Made by a program: the position numbers and the translations under genes
Part shown: in pieces, positions 45,338 to 54,700 of the stretch
Numbering within the stretch: the first letter of the stretch is position 1
Layout: each line of letters starts with the position of its first letter
The notes under the pieces: generated by a model
What the model was told of the DNA's origin: nothing
Seen by the model: the letters and a program-made list of their open reading frames with translations, nothing else
The model's database searches: none
From: Ovis canadensis
Taxonomy: Eukaryota > Chordata > Mammalia > Artiodactyla > Bovidae
Assembly: GCF_042477335.2 (NCBI RefSeq)
Contig: NC_091255.1
Location: 23,290,501-23,354,500, forward strand
Direction of reading: 5' to 3'
DNA length: 64,000 nucleotides

Positions 45338-45545
45338 GGAAATCCCTTGTAGCTCAGTTGGTAAAAAAAATCTGCCTAAAGTGCCGGAGACATGGGCTCA
45401 ACTTCTGGGTCGGGAAGATCCCCTGGAGAAGGAAATGGCAACCCACTCCAGTGTTCTTGCCTGGAGAATCCCATGGACCGAGGAGCCTGGCGGGCTATGG
45501 TCCATGGGGTTGCAAGAGTCAGACATGACTGAGCGACTATACCAC
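45338..45545 (+). mobile_element. Bov-tA SINE
   Basis: 'gaaatcccttgtagctcagt' head, complete body, '...gactgagcgactatacc'. Confidence 0.88.
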
Positions 45546-45671
45546 TATCATGTACCAGGAACTGTGAATGATTACGGAAGCAGAAAACACTCCTGGGCAT
45601 AAGGATTTGTGTGTTTTGTTCATTCACACATTCCAAGTGTCTGCAACAGTGTGTAGTATGTAGCGGGTGTT

Positions 45672-45778
45672 GCCTTAGTCGCTAAGTCACCTCTGACTCT
45701 TTTGCGACCCCAGGGACTGTAGCCCACCGGTGCCTCTGTCCATGGGATTTCCCAGGCAAGAATAGTGGAGTGGGAGGT
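45672..45778 (-). mobile_element. Bov-A fragment
   Basis: 'gccttagtcgctaagtcacc' to 'gcaagaatagtggagtggg'. Confidence 0.8.
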
Positions 45779-45904
45779 ACTAGGTGCTCAATAGCATTTG
45801 TTTAATGAGTGCATGAAAGAATTCCGTGTATCTGTGATTTCTGACGTATACCAAACAGTTTTCAAACCTTACAATCAGGAATCATGACATTATTTCAGAG
45901 AAAG

Positions 45905-46000
45905 TTTCCCTGAGGAAATGATTAAATGAGTTAACATATGTAGAGCTCCTAGAACAATGTCTGGCAGAGACCTTTGTTAAATGATTGAACAAATATTTAA
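45905..46000 (+). repeat. MIR 3' end
   Basis: 'gattaaatgagttaacatat', 'gagctcctagaacaatgtct'. Confidence 0.5.
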
Positions 46001-46029
46001 GGCAAGACCTGAAGAACAAGGAACTATTT

Positions 46030-46076
46030 CTGTATGTGTTCGTCAGCTTAGGCTGCCATTAACAAAATACCACTGA
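46030..46076 (-). mobile_element. MLT1-like LTR fossil, piece 1
   Basis: 'ttaggctgccattaacaaaa' is the end of a MaLR LTR in antisense. Pieces 2 and 3 continue it after two BovB insertions. Ancient and broken. Confidence 0.6.
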
Positions 46077-47362
46077 TTGCACAGTTGCACTCATCTCACA
46101 CGCTAGTAAAGTAATGCTCAAAATTCTCCAAGCCAGGCTTCAACAGTATATGAACCATGAAATTCCAGATGTTCAAACTGGATTTAGTAAAGGCAGAGGA
46201 ACCAGAGAGCAAACTGCCAACATCTGCTGGATCACTGAGAAAGCAAGAGAGTTCCAGGAAAACATCTACTTCTGTTTTATTGACTATGCCAAAGCCTTTG
46301 ACTGTGTGGATCACAACAAACTGTGGAAAATTCTGAAAGAGATGGAAATACAAGACCATCTGACCTGCCTCTTGAGAAACCTGTATGCAGGTCAGGAAGC
46401 AACAGTTAGAACTGGACATGGAATGACAGACTGGTTCCAAATTGGGAAAGGAGTACGTTGAGTCTGTATATTGTCACCCTATTTATTTAACTTCTATGCA
46501 GAGTACACCATGAGAAACGCTGGGCTGGATGAAGCACAAGCTGGAATCAAGATTGCTGGGAGAAATATCAATAACCTCAGATATGCAGATGACACCACCC
46601 TTATGGCAGAAAGGGAAGAAGAACTAAGCTTCTTGATGAAAGTGAAAGAGGAGAAAGAAAAAGTTGACTTAAAACTCAACATTCCGAAAACTAAGATCAT
46701 GGCACCCTGTCCCATCACTTCATGGCAAATTGATGGGGAAACAATGGAAACAGTGGCTGACTTTATTTTCTTGGGCTCCAAAATCACTGCAGATGGTGAC
46801 TGCAGCCATGAAATTAAAAGACGCTTGCTCTTTGGAAGAAAAGTTATGACCAACCTAGACAGCATATTAAAAAGCAGAGACATTACTTTGCAGACAAAGG
46901 TCCATCTAGTCAAAACTATGGTTTTTCCAGTAGTCATGTATGGATGTGAGAGTTAGACTATAAGGAAAGCTGAGCGCCAAAGAATTGATGCTTTCGAATC
47001 GTGGTGTTGGAGAAGATTCTTGAGAGTCCCTTGGACTGCAAGGAGATCAGACCAGCACATCCTAAAGGAAATCAGTCTTGAATATTCATTGGAAGGACTG
47101 ATGCTGATTCTGAAGCTCCAATACTTTGGCCACCTGATGGGAAGAACTGACTCATTAGAAAGACCCTTATGCTGGGAAAGATTGAAGGCAGGAGGAGAAA
47201 TGGGCAGCAGAGGATGAGATGGTTGGATGGCACCACTGACTCAACAGACATGAGTTTGGGCAGGCTCTGGGAGTTGGTGATGGACAGGGAGGCCTGGCAT
47301 GCTGCAGTCCATGGGGTCACAAAGAGTCAGACATAACTGAGCGACTGAACTGAACTGAACTG
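46077..47362 (+). mobile_element. BovB LINE, 5'-truncated, about 1.29 kb
   Basis: Runs from just before the RT palm to the 3' end. The frame shows CFIDYAKAFDCVDHNKLWKIL (46273-46335) and [12 protein letters not shown], so the catalytic aspartates are present. A stop right after the GKGVR motif and a second after MYGCES break the frame. Plus strand, inside an MLT1-like LTR. Confidence 0.92.
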
Positions 47363-47640
47363 GATGACTTAAACAACAAAAATTTCTTTTCTCATAATTC
47401 TGGAGGCTAGAAGCCTAAGATCAAGGTGCCATCATATGGGTTGGTTTCTGGTGAAACTTCACTTCCTGGGTTGTAGACAACCATCTTCTTGTATTCACAC
47501 AGCCTCTTCTCTGTGTGAGAGCAAAGAGAGAGACAAGGAGAAAGAGAGAGAGCTCTTGTGTGTCCTCCTCTTAAAAGGACATCAGTCCTATCAGATTAGG
47601 ATGCCATCTTTATGACCTCACTTAACATTTATTACTTCCT
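47363..47640 (-). mobile_element. MLT1-like LTR fossil, piece 2
   Basis: 'gacttaaacaacaaaaattt', 'tctggaggctagaagcctaa', 'tcctcctcttaaaaggacat' in antisense. Confidence 0.65.
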
Positions 47641-48040
47641 GTTGGACCATTAGGAAGGCTGAGCACCGAAGAATTGATGCTTTTGAACTGTGGTGTTGGA
47701 GAAGACTCTTGAGAGTCCCTTGGACTGCAAGGAGATCCAACCAGTCCTTTCTAAGGAGATCAGTCCTGGGTGTTCTTTGGAAGGACTGACGCTGAAGCTG
47801 AAACTCCAATACTTTGGCCACCTCATGCAAAGAGTCTTTGGAAAAGACTGTGATGCTGGGAAAGATTGAAGGCAGATGGAGAAGGGGGCAACAAAGGATG
47901 AGATGATTGGATGGCATCATCAACTCAATGGACATGAGTTTGAACAAGCTCTGGGAAAGAGTGAAGGACAGGGAGGCCTGGCATGCTGCAGTCCATGGAG
48001 TCGCAAAGAGCTGGACAGACTAAGCACCTGAACAACAGCG
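47641..48040 (+). mobile_element. BovB 3'-end fragment in the MLT1-like LTR
   Basis: 'aaggctgagcaccgaagaat' to the '...actaagcacctgaac' end; about 400 bases. Confidence 0.9.
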
Positions 48041-48126
48041 TTAGAGTCTGTCTCTAAATAGAGTCACACTGGGGGTTAGGGCTTCAGTTTATGAATTGGA
48101 GTTGTGGGTGCACAATTCAGTTCATA
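48041..48126 (-). mobile_element. MLT1-like LTR fossil, piece 3
   Basis: 'cactgggggttagggcttca', 'gggtgcacaattcagttcat' are the other end of the same LTR. Confidence 0.65.
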
Positions 48127-48502
48127 CCAGTTCCAGAAAATTGCAGGAGGGAACTAAGGCTGAGTGGACCATTTAAGGAGTCTGATTTTTCCCGCCTGTA
48201 ATGGGAGGCTTTGTAGGGTAACAAAGACAGAAAGTAACTGAGCAGAGTTTTGGTTTGAAACATCACCCTGGTTGCCATGTGAAGAGGAGGAAGCAGGGTA
48301 AAGACAGGTAGGCAAATGTAGGGACTGTAGGAACCAGTATTGTGGCCAAAATCTCGGCTGTCTGTGCACTGATGCTGAACAGCAATATGCAGACAGAACT
48401 GTGGAGGAGAAGGAAAGAGTGACTCTATTAGTTTGTCGGGCAAAGGGGGAACACAGTACCGGCACACTAGCGTTTCAAGTGCTGTGCCCCACTGCCCTGG
48501 TG
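48127..48502. other. Intergenic DNA, nothing assigned
   Basis: No gene or named element. Confidence 0.4.
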
Positions 48503-48675
48503 AGTGAAAAGTGAAAGTGAAAGTCACTCAGTCGTGTCTGACTCTTCGGGACCCCACGGATTATACAGCTCATGGAATTCTCCAGGCCAAAATGGGTAGC
48601 CTTTCCCTTCTCCAGGGGATCATCCCAAACCAGGAATCGAACCCAGGTCTCCTGCATTGCAGGCCAATTCTGGTG
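48503..48675 (-). mobile_element. Bov-tA SINE, shortened
   Basis: 'agtgaaagtcactcagtcgt' to 'ctcctgcattgcaggccaat'; lacks the last part of the tRNA head. Confidence 0.85.
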
Positions 48676-48731
48676 AGTAGGGAGAGGTTATATAGTCATG
48701 CAGGAGTATGTGATAAGGATCAAGGCAATAA

Positions 48732-48855
48732 CATCTTTCTTTTTCTTTTCTGGCTGTGATGGGTCTTCATTGCTGCGAGTGGGCTTTCTCTATTTGTGGC
48801 GAGCGGGGGCTACTCTTTGTTGCAGCATGAGAGCTTCTCATTTTGGTGGCTTCTA
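48732..48855 (-). mobile_element. CHR-2-type SINE fragment
   Basis: 'gggtcttcattgctgcgagt' to 'ctcattttggtggcttct'. Cut off where the BovB begins. Confidence 0.65.
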
Positions 48856-51119
48856 CTCTACACATGGACATCACCAGATGGCCAACACCGAAATCAGATT
48901 GATTATATTCTTTGCAGCCAAAGATGGAGAAGCTCCATACAGTCAACAAAAACAAGACCAGGAGCTGACTGTGCCTCAGATCATGAACTCCTTATTGCCA
49001 AATTCAGACTCAAATTGAAGAAAGTAGGGAAAACTGCTAGACCATTCAGGTATGACCTAAATCAAATCCCTTATGATTATACAGTGGAAGTGAGAAATAG
49101 ATTTAAGAGCCTAGATCTGATAGATAGAGTGCCTGATGAACTATGGAATGAAGTTGGTGACATTGTACAGGAGACAGGGATCAAGACCGCCCCCATGGAA
49201 AAGAAATGCAAAAAAGCAAAATGGCTGTCTGGGGAGGGCTTACAAATAGCTGTGAAAAGAAGAGAGGCGAAAAGCCAAGGAGAAAAGGAAAGATATAAGC
49301 ACCTGAATGCAGAGTTCCAAAAATAGCAAGAAGAGATAAGAAAGCCTTCTTCAGCGATCAATGCAAAGAAATAGAGGAAAACAACAGAATGGGAAAGACT
49401 AGAGATCTCTTCAAGAAAATTAGAGATACCAAGGGAACATTTCATGCAAAGATGGGTTCGATAAAGGACAAAAATGGTATGGACCTAACAGAAGCAGAAG
49501 ATATTAAGAAGAGGGTGGCAAGAATACACGGAAGAACTGTACAAAAAAGATCTTCATGACCCAGATAATCATGATGGTGTGATCACTAATCTAGAGCCAG
49601 ACATCCTGGAATATGAAGTCAAGCGGGCCTTAGAAAGCATCACTACAAACAAAGCTAGTGGAGGTGATGGAATTCCAGTTGAGCTGTTTCAAATCCTGAA
49701 AAATGATGCTGTGAAAGTGCTACACTCAATATGCCAGCAAATTTGGAAAACCAGCAGTGGCCACAGGGCTGGAAAAGGTCAGTTTTCATTCCAATCCCAA
49801 AGAAAGGCAATGCCAAAGAATGCTCAAACTACCACACAATTGCACTCATCTCACACACTAGTAAAGTAATGCTTAAATTCTCCAAGCCATGCTTCAGCAA
49901 TACGTGAACCGTGAACTCTCTGATGTTCAAGCTGGTTTTAGAAAAGGCAGAGGAACCAGAGATCGAATTGCCAACATCTGCTGGATCATCGAAAAAGCAA
50001 GAGAGTTCCAGAAAAACATCTATTTCTGTTTTATTGACTATGCCAAAGCCTTTGACTGTGTGGATCACAATAAACTGTGGAAAATTCTTAAAGAGATGGG
50101 AATACCAGACCACCTGACCTGCCTCCTGAGAAATATGTATGCAGGTCAGGAAGCAACAGTTAGAACTGGACATGGAACAACAGACTGGTTCCAAATAGGA
50201 AAAGGAGTACGTCAAGGCTGTATATTGTCACCCTGCTTATTTAACTTCTATGCAGAGTGCATCATGAGAAACGCTGGACTGGAAGAGACACAAGCTGGAA
50301 TCAAGATTGCTGGGAGAAATATCAATAACCTCAGATATGCAGATGACACCACCCTTATGGCAGAAGGTGAAGAGGAGCTAAACAGCCTCTTGATGAAAGT
50401 AAAAGAGGAGAGTGAAAAAGTTGGCTTAAAGCTCAACATTCAGAAAATGAAGATTATGGCATCCAGTCCCATCACTTCATGGCAAATAGATGGAGAAACA
50501 GTGGAAACAGTGTCAGACTTTATTTTTTGGGGCTCCAAAATCACTGCAGATGGTGACTGCAGCCATGAAATTAAAAGACGCTTACTCCTTGGAAGAAAAG
50601 TTATGACCAACCTAGATAGCATATTCAAAAGCAGAGACAGTACTTTGCGGACTAAGGTCCGTCTAGTCAAGGCTATGGTTTTTCCTGTGGTCATGTATGG
50701 ATGTGAGAGTTGGACTGTGAAGAAGGCTGAGCGCCGAAGAATTGATGCTTTTGAACTGTGGTGTTGGAGAAGACTCTTGAGAGTCCTTTGGACTGCAAGG
50801 AGATCCAACCAGTCCATTCTGAAGGAGATCAACCTTAGGATTTCTTTGGAAGGAATGATGCTAAAGCTGAAACTCCAGTACTTTGGCCACCTCATGCGAA
50901 GAGCTGACTCATTGGAAAAGACTCTGATGCTGGGAGGGATTGGGGGCAGGAGGAGAAGGGGACGACCGAGGATGAGATGGCTGTATGGCATCACGGACTC
51001 GATGAACATGAAGCTGAGTGAACTCCGGGAGTTGGTGATGGACGGGGAGGCCTGGCGTGCTGTGATTCACGGGGTCGCAAAGAGTCGGACACGACTGAGC
51101 GACTGAACTGAACTGAACT
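48856..51119 (+). mobile_element. BovB LINE, 2.26 kb, with a 405-codon RT frame
   Basis: A 5'-truncated BovB (full length about 3.2 kb) on the plus strand. The left part encodes the C-terminal endonuclease (QIDYILCSQRW, then ASDHELLIAKF with the catalytic-type S-D-H). An in-frame TAG at 49324-49326 and a frame change near 49875 follow. From 49889 a 405-codon frame covers the reverse transcriptase with FIDYAKAFD (D50) and YADDT (D152, D153), and continues through the C-terminal region to the BovB end. BovB is an RTE-clade LINE that entered ruminants by horizontal transfer. The copy looks young. It is most likely not active in cis because of the truncation. Confidence 0.94.
49889..51106 (+). 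CDS. BovB reverse-transcriptase open frame (LINE ORF2 part)
   Basis: The longest open frame in the window, 405 codons from ATG to TGA, all of it BovB ORF2. Catalytic aspartates D50, D152 and D153 are in place, as is the GKGVRQGCILSP motif. The C-terminal part carries the usual BovB WCWRR and [11 protein letters not shown] segments. It is part of a mobile element and not a host gene. Upstream ORF2 segments lie in another frame. Confidence 0.9.
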   Translation: MLQQYVNRELSDVQAGFRKGRGTRDRIANICWIIEKAREFQKNIYFCFIDYAKAFDCVDHNKLWKILKEMGIPDHLTCLLRNMYAGQEATVRTGHGTTDWFQIGKGVRQGCILSPCLFNFYAECIMRNAGLEETQAGIKIAGRNINNLRYADDTTLMAEGEEELNSLLMKVKEESEKVGLKLNIQKMKIMASSPITSWQIDGETVETVSDFIFWGSKITADGDCSHEIKRRLLLGRKVMTNLDSIFKSRDSTLRTKVRLVKAMVFPVVMYGCESWTVKKAERRRIDAFELWCWRRLLRVLWTARRSNQSILKEINLRISLEGMMLKLKLQYFGHLMRRADSLEKTLMLGGIGGRRRRGRPRMRWLYGITDSMNMKLSELRELVMDGEAWRAVIHGVAKSRTRLSD

Positions 51120-51131
51120 GAAAACTGGGGC

Positions 51132-51418
51132 TCAGTCCTGCGTTTTCATTGGAAGGCCTGATGTTGAAGCTGAAACTCCAATACTTTGGCCACCTGACGC
51201 GAAGAACTGACTCATTTGAAAAGACCCTGATGCTGGGAAGGATTGAGGGCAGGAGGAGAAGGGGACAACAGAGGATGAGATGGTTGGATGGGATCACCGA
51301 CTCGACGGACATGGGTTTGGGTGGACTCCGGGAGTTCGTGATGGACAGGGAGGCCTGGCGTGCTGCGGTTCATGGGGTCGCAAAGAGTCGGACACGACTG
51401 AGCGACTGAACTGAACTG
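51132..51418 (+). mobile_element. BovB 3'-end insertion with 12-bp target duplication
   Basis: About 287 bases of BovB 3' end, flanked by AAAACTGGGGCT at 51120-51131 and 51419-51430. It follows the 2.26 kb copy directly and ends 267 bases before the NLE1 start codon. Confidence 0.92.
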
Positions 51419-51602
51419 AAAACTGGGGCTAAGAATCGCTATTCTGAAAAGACAAAAGGTTGTCAGTATCCTGCAAAGCACTGGGAGAGATTGAACGCCG
51501 AGGCGGCCACCGGTCCGCCAAGCGTAGGGTGTGGAGGCGGGTACCAGCTGAGCCCACGCCCAATGCCAGAGGCCTGGCGGGGCGCGGCACTTCCCCGCCG
51601 CG

Positions 51603-51616
51603 ACACCAGGGGGCGA
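51603..51616 (+). promoter_or_regulatory. Candidate CTCF site in the NLE1 promoter
   Basis: ACACCAGGGGGCGA matches 12 of 14 positions of the CTCF core consensus. It lies about 90 bases upstream of the start codon and between head-to-head UNC45B and NLE1. Confidence 0.45.
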
Positions 51617-51681
51617 TGAGGCGAGCTGCGGCGCCGCTGAACCACGGCAGCGGCGCTCCATCACGCCGGAGTTACTTCCTC

Positions 51682-51707
51682 CACGTGGGGACGCAGGATG
51701 GCGGCCA
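51682..51707 (+). promoter_or_regulatory. E-box and YY1-type motif around the NLE1 start codon
   Basis: CACGTG (51682-51687), the MYC/USF E-box, lies 11 bases before the ATG. The start codon itself is within GGATGGCGGCC, close to the YY1 consensus found at many ribosome-related gene starts. Binding is inferred. Confidence 0.5.
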
Positions 51708-51715
51708 CGGCCGCG
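51698..51715 (+). CDS. NLE1: NLE1 exon 1, residues 1-6, start codon
   Basis: ATG GCG GCC ACG GCC GCG encodes MAATAA and joins DEAATRDV of exon 2. The donor GCG|GTGGGG gives the human length. A second donor six bases later, GGG|GTGCGT (exon end 51721), stays in frame, adds Val-Gly and has the better consensus. The start codon sits inside a YY1-type motif. Confidence 0.8.
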
Positions 51716-54700
51716 GTGGGGGTGCGTGAGTGCGGGCGGGGCCCGCGGCCGGGCTCTCGCGCCCGCTTTCCCGAGGCCGGAGGGAGGCGGGAGTGGTGGC
51801 CCTCGGGTAACTGAGCCGCGGGAGTGACGCCCACCGCGCTTGTCCGTACAGGACGAGGCGGCGACGCGCGACGTGCAGCGGCTGCTCGTGCAGTTCCAGG
51901 ATGAGGGTGGGCAGCTGCTGGGCTCGCCGTTCGACGTGCCGGTGGACATTACCCCGGACAAGCTGCAGCTCGTATGCAACGCTCTGCTGGCCCAGGTGAG
52001 CTTCGGGCACGCGGGGGATCGGAAGGCCGAAGGTCTTGGTACCAGGGCCCCCTCCGCTCCCCCGAAGTGCTGACAACCCGGCCTTGCGGTCTTCCCTTGG
52101 GGAGGGTCGGAAGATGTGATTCGAGTGAGCGATTTACACGCCCATCTTCAGGGCCCACCTGCGGAGAGACCGCGGGTTTTGAACACATTGGGCGCATCAT
52201 CACAGTGATTCCTTGTCGCAGCCCCCCACTGTCTCCCCATTTTACAGTGCTCAGTTCAGTTCAGTTCAGTCGCTCAGTCGTATCCGACTCTTTGCGACCC
52301 CATGAATCGCAGCACGCCAGGCCTCCCTGTCCATCACCAACTCCCGGAGTTCACTCAGCTTCATGTTCATCGAGTCCGTGATGCCATCCAGTCATCTCAT
52401 CCTCGGTCGTCCCCTTCTCCTCCTGCCCCCATCCCTCCCAGCATCAGAGTCTTTTCCAATGAGTCAGCTCTTCGCATGAGGTGGCCAAAGTACTGGAGCT
52501 TCAGCTTTAGCATCATTCCTTCCAAAGAAATCCCAGGGTTGATCTCCTTCAGAATGGACTGGTTGGATCTCCTTGCAGTCCAAAGGACTCAAGAGTCTTC
52601 TCCAACACCACAGTTCAAAAGCATCAATTCTTCGGCGCTCAGCCTTCTTCACAGTCCAACTCTCACATCCATACATGACCACAGGAAAAACCATAGCCTT
52701 GACTAGATGGACCTTAGTTGGCAAAGTAATGTTTCTGCTTTTGAATATACTATCTAGGTTGGTCATAACTTTTCTTCCAAGGAGTAAGCGTCTTTTAATT
52801 TCATGGCTGCAGTCACCATCTGCAGTGATTTTGGAGCCCCAAAAAATAAAGTCTGACACTGTTTCCACTGTTTCCCCATCTATTTCCCATGAAGTGATGC
52901 CTACGGTCATTCGATTGTGTGTAAGAATGAAGATTGTGTGCACAGCCTACAGGCTGTGCCGTAGGTGGTAGATTTGGAGTTGGAACTCAAAACGTCAGAC
53001 TCAAAACTTCTGCTCTCCTAAGCTGCTCAGTCAGCTCCGTCGTGTCCGACTCTTTGTGACCCCATGGACTGCAGCACGCCAGGCCTCCCTGTCCATCACC
53101 AACTCCCAGAGTTTACTCAAACTCATTTCCATTGAGTCGTTGATGCCATCCAACCATCTCATCCTCTGTCGTCTCCTTCCCCTCCCGCCTTCAATCTCTG
53201 CCAGCATCAGGGTCTTTTCAAATGAGTCAGTTCTTCACATCAGGTGGCCAAAGTATTGGAGTTTCAGCTTCAACATCGGTCCTTCCAATGAATATTCAGG
53301 ACTGATTTCCTCTAAGCTGCTGCTGTTGCTAAGTCGCTTCAGTCGTGTACGACCCCATAGACGGCAGCCCGCTAGGCTTCCTCGTCCCTGGGATTCTCAA
53401 GGCAAGAACACTGGAGTGGGTTGCCATTTCCTTCTCTAATGCATGACAGTGAAAAGGGAAAGTAAAGTCGCTCAGTCGTGCCCAACTCTTGGTGACCCCA
53501 TAGACTGCAGCCCACCAGGCTCCTCCGTCCATGGGATTTTCCAGGCAAGAGCACTGGAGTGGGGCGCCACTGCCTTCTCCACCCTAACCTGCTAGTGTTT
53601 ATCAAGGTGCTGCCCTCTGTTGGCGGTGGGCTTCTCTGGTGGCTCAGTGGTAAAGAATCAGCTTGCAATGCAGGAGACACTGGTTTGGTCCCTGGGTCAG
53701 GAAGATCCCCTGGCGAAGGAGATGGCAACCCACTCCAGTATTCTTGCTTGGAGAATTCTAAGAACAGAGGAACCTGGCGGGCTACAGTCCATGGGGACCC
53801 AAAGAGTCAGACAGGATTTAGCAACTGAACAACAACATTGGAGGTGGGGGAAGTTGCTTAAAAATGCAGTACCTGGGCCCCACCCCACACTTACTACACC
53901 AGACCCAAGGGTGAAGCAGAGAGTCTGCATTTTCAATCAGCTTTTTGAATGCTTCTTACACATTATAGAGCCTGGTGTGGTGGTTTAGAAAATGCCTTAA
54001 ATGCTATATACTAATTCTAACCCTGGACTTCTGTCTGAAGAACCTGAATTAGTCGTTAGCAGTAGGACATTGAGCGAATCACTTGGTTGCTCTGTTTTTT
54101 CAGTATGAATGCCTATCTGTCAGGGTGGTTGTGAGATGCAGATAAAGGATTCTAAAGTGATTTGTAAATATTCTGGAGGTGATCTTGAAGGACTGAAAAG
54201 GTCTTGCTCAATGGGTAATAATGGGGGTATCCCAAGCAGGGTGGCTGAAAAGAAGGCTGCCTGCACACAGCTTGCAGAGGGTGGGGAGGGGAGGGTCCCC
54301 CGGTGGAGGCTGCCCTGCCCATCCTTTGATAGGGGGTTTCCCTTTCCTGTTGTCCTCCAGGAGGATCCGCTGCCACTGGCTTTCTATGTCCATGATGCCG
54401 AGATCGTCTCCTCACTGGGGAGGACCCTGGAGTCCCAGGCGGTGGAGACAGAGAAGGTCTTGGACATCATTTACCAGCCACAAGCTATCTTCAGGGTTCG
54501 CGCTGTGACCCGCTGCACCAGCTCCTTGGAGGGTCACAGTGAGGCGGTCATTTCCGTGGCCTTCAGCCCCACAGGAAAGTAAGGACAGCTGCAGAGTCAT
54601 GGAGGGGAGTGTGGGTGCAGCTGTTGGCTGGGGTGGGGGGACCCCCCAAGTTATGCTCAGTGGGGCCTCTGGCTGCCTTTCCTTGACCCAAGCTCTGGGC

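Larger units (their letters stand above)
51480..51850. promoter_or_regulatory. CpG-rich promoter and start of NLE1
   Basis: A short GC- and CpG-rich segment surrounds the first NLE1 exon. It has no TATA box and carries ETS-type TTCC motifs near 51588-51594 and 51673-51679. This is the usual look of a housekeeping promoter. BovB-derived sequence ends only about 60 bases before it. Confidence 0.75.

Noticed and set aside
51212-51979. A 255-codon minus-strand frame across the NLE1 promoter
   Set aside because: It runs antisense through BovB, the CpG-rich promoter and NLE1 exons 1-2. Arg/Pro/Ala-rich, as expected of stop-poor GC-rich DNA.
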